Assembly: GCA_910592005.1 (NCBI GenBank)
Contig: CAJVPP010000848.1
Span: forward strand, 1 to 25,492
DNA from: Funneliformis mosseae
Lineage: Eukaryota > Glomeromycota > Glomeromycetes > Glomerales > Glomeraceae
Length of the DNA stretch: 25,492 bases
Direction: 5' to 3'
Shown here: piece by piece, positions 11,613 through 20,955 of the stretch
Numbering within the stretch: position 1 is the stretch's first letter
How the letters are laid out: each line of letters opens with the position of its first letter
Translations under genes and position numbers: made by a program
Notes under the pieces: model-generated
The model's database searches: none
Seen by the model: only the letters and a program-made list of their open reading frames with translations
Told to the model about the DNA's origin: nothing

Positions 11613-11620
11613 ATTGTGAT
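11613..11620. repeat. 8-bp target-site duplication of MITE-1, right
   Basis: ATTGTGAT, identical to 10987-10994. Confidence 0.9.
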
Positions 11621-11881
11621 ATATAAAATAGCATCTTGATACGTTATTTGTATAAAGTTGAAGGACTGTAGTGTTTAAACAAGATTTTGCTAGAGCCTCG
11701 ATTTTATTATTAAGGATATTATCAGTGTGAGCTCTGACTTTAATCATGTTGACAGTGAGGTTGTGGGTGTCCATTATTTTGAAAAAACAAGACTAATACA
11801 CATAATTATTAATTTTGAGAGCAAGACGAATAGTGGAAGCCTTTGTCAAGAGGAATTTGTAATGGTTGAATTGGGAGATGA

Positions 11882-12347
11882 TGTTGGTTTAGTATTTGTA
11901 AACTTAATCGATAAACTTTTAATTCAATCCATCAAATTAAATACAAGATAATATTATAATCACACCTATATAAAGATACAACAAAAGGCAATAGTAAATG
12001 AATTTAACGATTCCTTTATTGAACTCTTGGTTTATCCTAAAACCTTAACTTGAGTTACTTTTCAACTCAAGGGAAAATACAAGATATTTATATAAAATAA
12101 AATAATATAAAATCAACTATAACAAATATAATAAAGAGAATAAATAATATAACTATAATAAATATAATATATATAATAAATAAGATATAATTAATAAATA
12201 TAATGAATATAATTTATATATCTAATATATTCACTTGATCAACATTAATAACTTTAACAACTCTGTTAACTTCGTCAACTTTGTTAACTATATTGATCAT
12301 TTAGATCATATAACTTTATTTTAGCACAGTCACAGATCACAGCTTCA
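11882..12347 (-). mobile_element. Solo LTR of the gypsy-1 family
   Basis: This 466-bp block is the inverted counterpart of the LTR at 18310-18765, starting TGAAGC and ending CCAACA on the minus strand. Both contain the same array of GTTAAC-like motifs, the long TATA-rich middle and the same tail. ATGA flanks it at 11878-11881 and 12348-12351, a 4-bp target duplication (Ty3/gypsy elements usually give 4-6). It splits the LINE-C RNase H between FFTNSAVI and the continuing sequence. No internal gypsy sequence is attached, so it arose by LTR-LTR recombination after insertion. Confidence 0.88.
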
Positions 12348-15123
12348 ATGATAACAGCTGAATTAGTAAAAAAGGTAACATTACAAAAGGGGGAGCTGTG
12401 AGTAAAGCAGTAAAAATAGCTGTGAATTCAGATAATGAAGAGGAAGGAAAAGAAGATGTGAAGGCAGAGGAAAAGAAAACCATTAATGACATTTGATGAG
12501 TTTGAAGCCAGGCTATACTCATTCTTATTGAAGAAAGACCTATATCTTGCAAGGATCCATCTGTATAAAATTTTAAAACAGAAGAGGACAGGAAAAAGTA
12601 AGATAGAGTTAATAATTGAGATTATAAGGAGGTGACAAATATCTATTAAATAAATTAGCAAAGGTTAGTAGAATAAAATTTCTTGGAGCTGTAAAAAGAC
12701 TTTGATTATTTTTTCTAAAAAATAAGTTAAGGTAAGTTTATATAGTGCACCGTTGGACAGGACACTGTGAGTTCGATCAATACGATCATTTTTTGAAGAA
12801 ATTAGAATTTTTGCACAAAGGAAGAGAGGTAATGTGAAGCAATAATTATCATAATGGCCTCTAAATTTAATAGTAGATTCCTGGTGAATTTGGCAACAAA
12901 TACAAGGATTAAGGACTGTTATATAATCAAGTTCAATCGAAAGTATGTGATGTATTAGGTATACTGTGTCTTGATCGATTTTTATAATTCGTCTTAGAAC
13001 AAAATAATTGAATTGAGGAAACTAGCCAACCGCAAATTCAGGGTGTGGTAAGGATAGATAGGTCGTATAATAGAGTAACCGTAACAGTATTTGTATTTGA
13101 AATTATTTGTGAATGATAATCTTCTATCATAATTAGGATTAAGGTGAAGTTCTAAGGTCTTATACCAGCTTGAAGTTTGAAAACTACAAGTAATTGGGTG
13201 TGTGATAGTATATAGATAATGAAAGATGAATATATAGTTTCCTTGATAGTTAGTAAGTTGCTCCATAAAAAGCAGCGAGAATTTTCATAAACTAGGAGTA
13301 TACTTCCTGTAACCAATGAGTAGAAATTCAGAAATCAGGGAGTCTTCTCCTAAGATTCTATTTGATAAAGCTAGAGGTACACTAAGTTTGAGCTTCATTG
13401 AGTTAAGGTTACAAAGGAGAGAGGGGAGCCAATTATCAGTTCGTGTTGTTTTTAAAAAAGGCCAATAGACAAAAGGATTATCAAAGAGTCATTCCCTCTG
13501 TTGAAGCTGAAAGGTATGTAGATAAAAGGATCTTTCAAGTACGTTTGTTTTATTAGACATTTATAGAAGAGCATTACTAAAGTTCTGGATTAATCATTGA
13601 TATATCAAAGTTAAATTATAAAAATAATGCGAATAGATAAGATCCATTGGAGCTTGTCTGGATAATTTTAATTTCCTTTTCACAAAGGCTAAGTAAGTAG
13701 TGATAAAGCTTTTACATTATGATTTAGATGACAAAGTAAGTTGAGACCTGTACTCAATTCTCAGAAGAAGAGCAGTGTTAAAAATGTAAATCAACTGTGA
13801 ATCTGTAAAGCTTTTATGCTTTATAATAGTAACAGCCTTCTTGATTTCATTGTGTATCTAATTATAAATAAAATTTTTGTTGATTTGAGCGAGATCCAAA
13901 CACCTAAGTATCTAATACTAGCTTTTAAAGATAGAGCATTGATAGATCACGTAATGTTATTATGACTAATTTCAAAAGGATGCTGTTGAGGAGTATTGAC
14001 TAAGAGTTTTAATTTTAACCAGTTTACTTATATGTCATTTAAAGCGAAGAAACTATATGTAATGGATGTAATATTTATCAAATCCTCCTTGGATTTAGTG
14101 AGCTAAAGAGTATTATCCATGTAGGTGAGGGCTAGAATTTTTAAGCGAGAGGTATTAGACATAGGAAGATACGTATTAGGACGCCATTTGACTTTCGTAA
14201 TAAAGCCATGTGAGAATTATTAATAGCATATAAAAGTAAATCATAGTAAATACATCACAAAAGTGGTAATATGATTTCGTTTTGATCAATTCTTGAATAA
14301 ACTAAGTATGTATCAGAATTTCCATATGCAGTAAAAACTTGGTTGAATCTGAGGAGAAATAATCTCAAGATTGTATGTATAAATTTAGCAGAAAGGCATA
14401 ATCTTATAAGAGCTGCAGCAAAAGTGAAGATATTCACACAGTCGTATACTTAAGACATATCTTGTAAGAGGATCCACAATTTAGTATTATTGTAAATGGC
14501 ATTTTGCTTGATGTTGTCAAAGATATAAATGAGATCAAAAGTAGATTTAAAAGACAAACCCACAAAATTGTATTCTTTCAGAACATTATGTTATACAAAA
14601 ATGTTAGAAAGTCTTGAATTAAGTAAACGAACAAACACTTTCCTAATGCTTTCTAACAAAGTGAATAGCTAAGTATTATTCAGGTCATATTCCCATAGTT
14701 TCAGTTTAGGGATTGGATATATGTATGCCAGATTCTAGTGATGAGGTATTGATAAAATTTGTAAACAGCCACAAATGATGTGCCATAAATATTTCTTCTC
14801 CAGTAATCCTAGATGTTTAAGCATTTCATTCAAAATTTTAGATAGTTCTGAGGCTTTGTTATTTGGAAGGCGATCAATGATCCTATATCATTTGTTCACA
14901 GAAGGTAAGAACATTAATTTATTGTAAATATGTGAATCGATTGAGTCTATTGGAGCATAAGTAGAAGTCTATTCCTCTAGAATATTTTTAGTACAATACG
15001 TAGTTCTAGCAACCTGTTGAAAATGTCTGGCAACTTTCTTGACATCAGATTCCTCAAAAAGTAAATTACAAGATGGAGATGAATTATCAACGCATTTATC
15101 TAATATAATAGTTATTTTTCTTT

Positions 15124-17826
15124 AAGTTTGTAGCAGTATACTTAGATAATATTATAACCTACTCAAAAATATATGAAGAACATCTACAGCATCTGCAAAT
15201 AGTATTTGAAGTAATCAGAAAGGCAAATTTAATGATTAAATTGAAAAAGTATCAATTTTGCCTTCCAAATATTCCATTCCTTAGACACATAGTAAGAAGA
15301 AGTGGTTTGCAATCAGATCCTGAAAAAAATTTGAAAAATCAAAGAACTTCTAATATCTAAAGGAGAATTGTTCTCATATTATCAAAAGTTTGTGAAAGGA
15401 TTCTCTCAAATTGCTAAACTAATAATAATCTTACTAAAGAAGGATGCCCCTTACATTTGGATAAATGACCAACAAAAATCTTTTGATGAATTAAAGGAGA
15501 AACTGATTACATCACCAATCCTTCAATACCCTAATTTCTTTAAAAAATTCATACTCTATACCGATGCCTTAGGAGTAGAACTTGGAGCAGTATTATCTCA
15601 ACTTTGATGAAAATAAAAATGAACATGTTATTGCATATGCGAGCAAAAGCATAAACAAAGCTGAACAGAACTATCCAATTACAGATCAAGAATGTTTAGC
15701 AATAGTTTAGGCTATTAGGAATTTTCATTATTATCTTAGCTTTAAACCTTTCACCATCGTAATTGATCACTCTGCTCTTAAATGGTTAAGTATTTCGAAA
15801 TACCTAAAGGACGATATGCATAATAGATAATGGAATTACAACAATATAACTTTAATATTCAACACAGACCTGAAAAAAATAATGCTAATACCAATACATT
15901 ATCTTGATTAATTCCTGAAAAAGAATAAGATAATTCCTCAAAAAAAGTTTTTATGCTTACAATAAATGAAATGATGATGAAGAAATAGAATAGCATATTT
16001 CTTCTAAAAATAGTGAAACTTCATCAGAATGATCACAAGAAGAAATAGACTTAGAGAAAGAATTGATGTCACAATACTCTCATGTACCTTTAATTACTGT
16101 AGGATATCAATGTCTTAAGAATGAATTGGAAGATATTTTTAAAGAAAATATCAAGATTAAGCAAGTTATAGCTAATCAACCAATAACTAAAGGAGGATCA
16201 CAATGTAACTATAGTTGTGACATTGAAAATCATCATATCCACATATATTGTAACGTCTGTAAGAGAAATCTATCATATAGAATGATTGAACATTATTGTA
16301 TTATTGGATTTGGTCTAGGACAAATTCAACTGGATATGAATCCCAACTATTTGATTAATAACCTTTAGTAAGATGAACCAATCTTAATTTAATAAGAAAA
16401 CCTTTACTTCCAGCTTTATTATATGCTTGAAAACCCTCAGCATCTTCTTGTTTTCCATATTTGAATATTTTGATTTATATCTATATTTATTTAAAAATAT
16501 TAGTAATAATTATCTAGAATAAAAGCAAAAGTATTTATATTGTGATAGGCAGCTCAAATATTATGAAACTCAATCAATATAATAATTTATTTGTTTATAT
16601 AATCTTAAATCAATTACCTACATCTTTTAACTCAAACGAAATTGTAAAATTAAAAGATAATTGAAATTTTATATAGTTTGACTTGATTTCTTATATAAAA
16701 AGCAAAGACAAAGAAATACTTCTGAACAGTTTCTAAGGGTTATTAAAGAAACTGAATTAGATGCAATCCTTTATATGATGCATAATGATCCAATAGCTAG
16801 ACATTTTTCTACTGACATCATGTTTATAAAGTTCGTATTAGATATTATTGACCTTGAATGTATGAAAGTATCAGAAAATATGTTCAATCATATGATGCTT
16901 GCCAATGATGAAGAAGGTCTAAAACAAAGAATGAATTACATTCTATTCCAGTTAATTTATCATTTTATAGAATTGAAATAGATTTTGTTAGACCTTTATC
17001 ACAAACTAGTAGAGGAAATAATATATCATTGTTACTATGGATTATTTAATAAAATGGCCAGAAACTAAAGTATTTAAGGATAATACTGCTAAAAGTGTCA
17101 TTAAGTTCTTATATAAGGATATTATTTGCTAACATGAATGCTCAACTAAGATCTTATCAGATAGGAGATCTCATTTTAATAATCAATTAGTTATAGAATT
17201 GATAGAACAATTTCACATTCATCATAATCTATCGATTTTTTATCATTCTAGGACGAATGGATTGGTAGAAAGATTAATAGAACTCTATGTGAATCATTAG
17301 CAAAATTGGCTGAAAGATCTACTCAATAGGACCAATATATTTTCCTATTCTATTTGCTTATCGCACAAGCAAACAATCAGCCACAATAATTGAACTCTTT
17401 TATTTAATTTATGGAACAAAATGCAATGTTACCTATTGACAATCCTGATGATCCTAATGATCTTTGTACTAACCAGAATTTTACTATCTAAGAAAGAATT
17501 GATCATTTGATTAATAAATTACCCTAGTATGACTAGATGTAAAGGTATAAATATAACCTGCACAACAGTAATAAAAGAAGTATCATGACAAAAACACAAG
17601 GATCTCTGTTCCACATAAAATTGGAGATAAGGTTTTGTACTTTAAAGCTGCAAAAGATAAAACCCATTCTAGAAAATTGGATCAAAAATAGAAAGGACCT
17701 TATTATATCCATAAAATCTTACTAAATGGCTCTTATAAGATAAAAGAATTAGATGGTCATATACTTCATAATCCAATAAATAGAGATCTTTTAAAAATAT
17801 ATAAAAACCCTCCTTTTCAGATTTAG
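15124..17826 (+). pseudogene. Gypsy-1 pol relic: RT end, RNase H, Cys/His insertion, integrase, GPY/F
   Basis: RT palm appears as FVAVYLDN (YLDN at 15139-15150, normally YLDD). The thumb and RNase H follow at 15,368-15,800, with FILYTDAL (catalytic Asp), [14 protein letters not shown] (Glu) and TIVIDHSALKWL, then HRPEKNNANTNTLS. A 101-aa open stretch at 16063-16368 is the Cys/His insertion described separately. The integrase N-terminal part reads LDAILYMMHNDPIARHF (16,757-16,805). Core fragments include EIDFVRPL (~16,976) and RTNGLVER (17,252), which keeps the catalytic Glu but shifts frame right after it. The GPY/F module (KIGDKVLYF.., K*KGPYYIHK, GSYKI) ends in the stop TAG 17824. The stop before KGPYY lies where related proteins have Trp. 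Multiple stops and shifts make it inactive. Confidence 0.85.
16063..16368 (+). other. Cys/His-rich domain inserted between RNase H and integrase (gypsy-1 copy)
   Basis: This is the longest clean stretch of the pol relic: 101 codons ending in TAG at 16366. It carries ANQPITKGGSQ, then C-x3-C, an IENHHIHIY segment, C-x2-C (CNVC) and EHYC, a plausible zinc-binding set, followed by GLGQIQLDMNPNYL. The same design occurs in gypsy-2 at 18,968-19,256. Ordinary Ty3/gypsy pol proteins have only a short linker here before the integrase HHCC finger. Function is unknown; a nucleic-acid or protein-binding zinc module is inference. Confidence 0.7.
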
Positions 17827-17878
17827 ATTTTTCTTTATATTTTATTTTTATTTTATTTTTATCATTATTTTTATTATT

Positions 17879-18312
17879 ATGGAATAACTTTATATTAAAG
17901 ATTTGAATGAAACTCTACCTGAAAAATAACTCCTGCTATCTCTCCTTATTCAAATGGAATGGAACTACAAAAGAAATTTTAACTAACATATCAAATATTA
18001 TTAAAAACTTCACGAATGAAAGACCGAACTCTTACCTTGATAAATACTTATTACTTGGGAAAACTTCTAAAAACAGAAACTTTTTCACTAGTATAACGAA
18101 GTCAATTGAGGGGACTTATCACTAAATATTATAGTTCTGTCTCAATACATGTTTATTACCTCTATGAAATACTAGGTGTAAATCAAATTCAACAAGTGAA
18201 ATATATATCGTTGAAGAATCTCTATCAATTTTCAAGCTATGTATACTAATCTCTAGTAAATAAAGCTATGGATATTTAGGCAGGAGCTCAAAATATAAAA
18301 GGGGAGGATTGA
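17879..18312 (+). pseudogene. Possible third ORF (about 145 aa) between pol and the 3' LTR of gypsy-1
   Basis: Coding-like sequence starts at ATG 17879 (ME*LYIKDLNETLPEK) 53 bases after the pol stop. It continues after a shift in a 72-codon open stretch (17907-18125), and after another shift to KAMDI*AGAQNIKGED, whose TGA stop is the first three bases of the LTR. Stops at 17885, 17927 and 18247 could be CAA-to-TAA changes, and the one at 18277 a TGG-to-TAG change. The polypurine tract is therefore read as codons for KGED. I do not recognise the product. Its place corresponds to env or accessory ORFs in some Ty3/gypsy elements, but no membrane segment is evident. Two frameshifts must be assumed. 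Confidence 0.45.
18297..18309 (+). other. Polypurine tract of gypsy-1
   Basis: AAAAGGGGAGGA at 18297-18308, then one T, immediately precedes the LTR start TGAAGCC. This is the normal plus-strand primer site next to the 3' LTR and supports the LTR boundary. Confidence 0.8.
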
Positions 18313-18765
18313 AGCCATAATCTGTGACTGTGTTAAAATAAAGTCATGTAATCTAAATAATTGACAAGTTAACAAAGTTAACAGAGTTGCTAAAGTTGTC
18401 AACGTTAATCAAGTAGACATATTAGATATATGGATTATATTTATTGTATTTATTAATTATATCTTATTTATTATATATATTATATTTATCATAGTTATAT
18501 TATTTGTTCTCTTTATTATATTTGTTATAGTTGATTTTATATTATTTTATTTTATATAAATATCTTGTATTTTCCCTTGAGTTGAAAAGTAACTCAAGTT
18601 GAGGTTTTAGGATAAACCAAGAGTTCAATAAAGGAATCGTTAAATTCATTTACTATTACCTTTTATCATGTCTTCATATAAGCGTAATTATGATATTGTC
18701 TTGTATTTAATTTGACGAATTGAATTAAAAGTTTATCATTTAAGTTTACAGATACTAAGCCAACA
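18310..18765 (+). repeat. 3' LTR of gypsy-1, 456 bp
   Basis: It begins TGAAGCC and ends AAGCCAACA (TG..CA). Near the 5' end are AAAATAAAGTC and an array of GTTAAC-like motifs (18361-18405). A long AT stretch (18,420-18,560) follows, including TATATAAATAT that could serve as a TATA box. The end matches the solo LTR at 11882-12347 in inverted orientation, including the shared GAATCGTTAAATTCATTTAC segment. Confidence 0.87.
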
Positions 18766-20659
18766 GCATAAGCCTAAAAAAACTAAATACCAATACAGAT
18801 GCTCTTTTTCAAATTAATAATGATCAAAAATATGAAAATAATATAAAGAAAATCTTCATGGCCATTACTATCTAAATCAAAGAAGTAGAAGATGAATAGC
18901 ATATTTCTTCTAAGCATAACTCTGTTAATAATCATGAAGAAGTATATTTTGAAAAGCAAATAATTCAACAATTTTCCAGCATATCTTTAATTACAGCAGT
19001 AGGATATGAAAGTCTAAAGGATGAAATAGAAGATATATACTTTGAAAATATCAAAATTAGATTAGTTATAGCTAATCAACCTATCACCAAAGGAGGATCT
19101 CAATATACCTTTACCTGTAATATTGAGAATCATTATATTCACACTTATCGTTAAGTGTGTAAAAAGAACTTGCCTTATGGTACAATTGTTCATAATTGTA
19201 TTGTAAGATATAAAAGAGAAACAATTCATTCTAACATGAAAATAATCCATTTAATTAATGATGTATGATGAAAAAAACCAGTTCTAGTTTGACAAGAAAA
19301 TGCATATTCTCAACTTTATAAAATGTTAGATATTTATTTCCCTATCTTCTTATTAAATCCTTCACCTATCTTAACATTATTTAAAATATATTTATTTGAA
19401 TGAAAGCTAAAGCATTTGTAGCATGATAAATAGTTCAAAATAGACATAATACAATATAATCATTTTTTTAACTATTTACAAAATCAAACTTTGTCCAACA
19501 ATTTAATATTAACTCAGCAACAAAAATTAATTAAACAATTTAGATATTTTGAAAACAAAATAATTATTTATATAAATATATTTGTCAAAAGCTTCTTAGA
19601 GTTATTAGATCATATGAAATAGAAGCTATACTTTATATAATACATAATGATCTAACTGCTGGATATTTTGCAGTAAATATAATGTTTGATAAAATCAAAG
19701 AATGATATTACTGGCCACAACTATATAAAAATATTAGAAAATATGTTTGTTTTTGTAACAGTTGTTAAAGAAGAGGAAAACTAAAGAAGCATGAGAAATT
19801 ATACTCTATATCAGTTCAAATACCTTTTTATCAAATTAGTATAGATTTTGTTGAACTGCTACCTATAATATCAAATAATAACAAATATATCATTATAGCT
19901 GTTAATTACTTTACCAAATAGCCTGAAACTAAAGCTATTCTTAATGCTACTACAGAACAGGTTGCTCTATTTATTTACGAGAATATAATTTATCATCATT
20001 GATATTTTATAAAGATTCTTTCTGATAGGGAAACTCATTTTAATAACCAAATAATCAAAGAATTAATAGATAAATTTAAGATTAAACATTTATTATTAAT
20101 ACTTTATCACTCTCAAATAAATGGTTTAGTGAAGCATTTTAACCATACTTTATGTGAATCTTTAGTAAAAACTACATAAAATCTAAATAATTTGAATTTG
20201 CAAATTATATCAACCTTGTTTGCATATCATATAAGCAAACACTCTGTTACAAAAATATCTTCTTTCTATTTGGTACATGAGAAAAATGCAACATTACCCC
20301 TAAATGATCTTGATGATCCAAATTTTACATTATTAAAACATTTGCAAAATTTGGTTGATCAATTATTACAAACAAAAAAAATTGCTAGAAATCATATTAC
20401 AATTACTCAATATAATTAAAAAAACTATCATGATAGATAAATTGATTATCTTTATCAATTTAAAATTAAAGATAAAGTTCTTTATTATGATGCGGCTAAG
20501 AATAAACAATGGTCTGGCAAACTAAATCCAAAATGGAAATAACTATACTATATCCATCAAGTTTTAATGGAAGGATCTTATAAAATAAGAGAGATAGATG
20601 AAAGAGTGTTACATACACAGGTTAATAAAATCCTATTAAAATCTTATCACAATCGCTAA
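18766..20659 (+). mobile_element. Gypsy-2: internal fragment of a second Ty3/gypsy element
   Basis: The fragment starts directly after gypsy-1's LTR at a point equal to the RNase H-integrase linker (CATAAGCCTAAAAAAACTA, compared with HRPEKN of gypsy-1) and continues through integrase and GPY/F to TAA at 20657. It is a related but distinct family. Its 3' LTR was not firmly identified; a weak candidate is at 22108-22415. Confidence 0.82.
18766..20659 (+). pseudogene. Gypsy-2 pol relic: Cys/His insertion, integrase, GPY/F
   Basis: After a short linker, the Cys/His insertion (18,968-19,256) reads ANQPITKGGSQ, Y..TC, IENHYIH, *VCKKNLPY and HNC, so two of the cysteines seen in gypsy-1 are lost. 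The integrase zinc finger has HNDLTAGYF (second His now Tyr) and CNSC; YYWPQLYKNIRKYV lies between. The core has QISIDFVELLP (first Asp), KILSDRETHFNN (second Asp) and INGLVKHFNHTLCES, where Lys replaces the catalytic Glu. A clean piece at 20192-20419 ends in ITITQYN. GPY/F follows as FKIKDKVLYYDAAKNKQW, LYYIHQVLMEGSYKIREID. Integrase inserts cDNA into chromosomes; this one lacks a complete catalytic triad. Confidence 0.83.
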
Positions 20660-20955
20660 AACTGAGAGCTCCAAATTGTTATATAAAGGGTCGATTTCCT
20701 TTGAAAATTTCTTAAAATTTTTTAACATAATTACCTTATTCTAAAAATTTAAGGATATTCTAACTGCTGTTAATATTTTAGTAAATACTAATATACCTCT
20801 ATCTTATATGAAAACTAACTCAACTGCGTAAATATTTAGAATAACTTACAGAATTTTATTATAAGCTACTAGGCTAAAGAATAGAATGTTAGCTTTAGCT
20901 AACGCATTTTATTTTAAACAAGTAATAGAGACAGAAACCTTAAATCCAGCTGAAC
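20660..20955 (+). other. Coding-like relic left of MITE-2, unrecognised
   Basis: From about 20,745 to the MITE a plus-strand frame reads FKDILTAVNILVNTNIPL, then, after TAA codons at two places, ATRLKNRMLALANAFYF and KQVIETETLNPAEL. The composition looks protein-like. It starts within 100 bases of the gypsy-2 pol stop, the position of the third ORF in gypsy-1, but no sequence similarity between the two is obvious. The opposite strand is also partly open, so even the strand is uncertain. Confidence 0.3.

Larger units (their letters stand above)
9974..15123 (-). mobile_element. LINE-C: decayed non-LTR retrotransposon, 5' truncated, with two nested insertions
   Basis: The minus-strand poly-A is the T-run at 9974-9984. 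Upstream come the 3' UTR, the C-terminal zinc-like motif (~10,650), RNase H (~11,660-12,570), the linker and RT (~13,660-15,123). At 15,123-15,124 the homology to LINE-B ends abruptly, and gypsy-1 RT sequence of the other strand begins, so the 5' half (endonuclease, ORF1) is missing. The element is interrupted by a MITE (10995-11612) and a solo LTR (11882-12347). In both cases the sequence on either side lines up with LINE-A when the insert and one TSD copy are ignored. Confidence 0.88.
10440..15123 (-). pseudogene. LINE-C ORF2: RT, RNase H and zinc-like tail, interrupted
   Basis: RT is recognised by ILALTY then MDN at about 14,112-14,123, where LINE-A has YIDD, so the second catalytic Asp is now Asn. 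A linker with CICC..CFTL (~12,905-12,820) matches the Cys-rich linker of LINE-A. RNase H shows FYTDGS (D near 12,560) and LSEFTAIF (E). It then has FFTNSAVI, where the third Asp is Asn, is split by the solo LTR, and resumes with KVRAHTDNILNNKIEALAK near 11,690-11,745, where the fourth Asp is Glu. A further segment after the MITE (TSILIPIRQF) continues the alignment to LINE-A (TPIITPPRLF). The tail has LYLRCDTADKNFYYIWMC at 10,710-10,650. Catalytic loss plus many stops make this a fossil. Confidence 0.85.
15124..18765 (+). mobile_element. Gypsy-1: 5'-truncated Ty3/gypsy LTR retrotransposon
   Basis: The element begins abruptly inside RT (at the catalytic YLDD position) where LINE-C stops, so its 5' LTR, gag, protease and the first part of RT are gone. 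What remains, in order, is the end of RT, RNase H, a Cys/His-rich insertion, integrase, a GPY/F module, a possible third ORF, a polypurine tract (18297-18308) and the 3' LTR (18310-18765). Gypsy-2 sequence starts directly after the LTR in a related linker region, which suggests gypsy-1 landed inside gypsy-2. Confidence 0.85.

Noticed and set aside
11727..11951. 74-codon plus-strand open frame
   Set aside because: It crosses the LINE-C/solo LTR boundary at 11882 and is antisense to the RNase H remnant; it cannot be one gene.
18783..19250. Two minus-strand open frames of 62 codons
   Set aside because: The plus strand carries the gypsy-2 Cys/His domain homologous to gypsy-1 here, so the minus frames are shadows.
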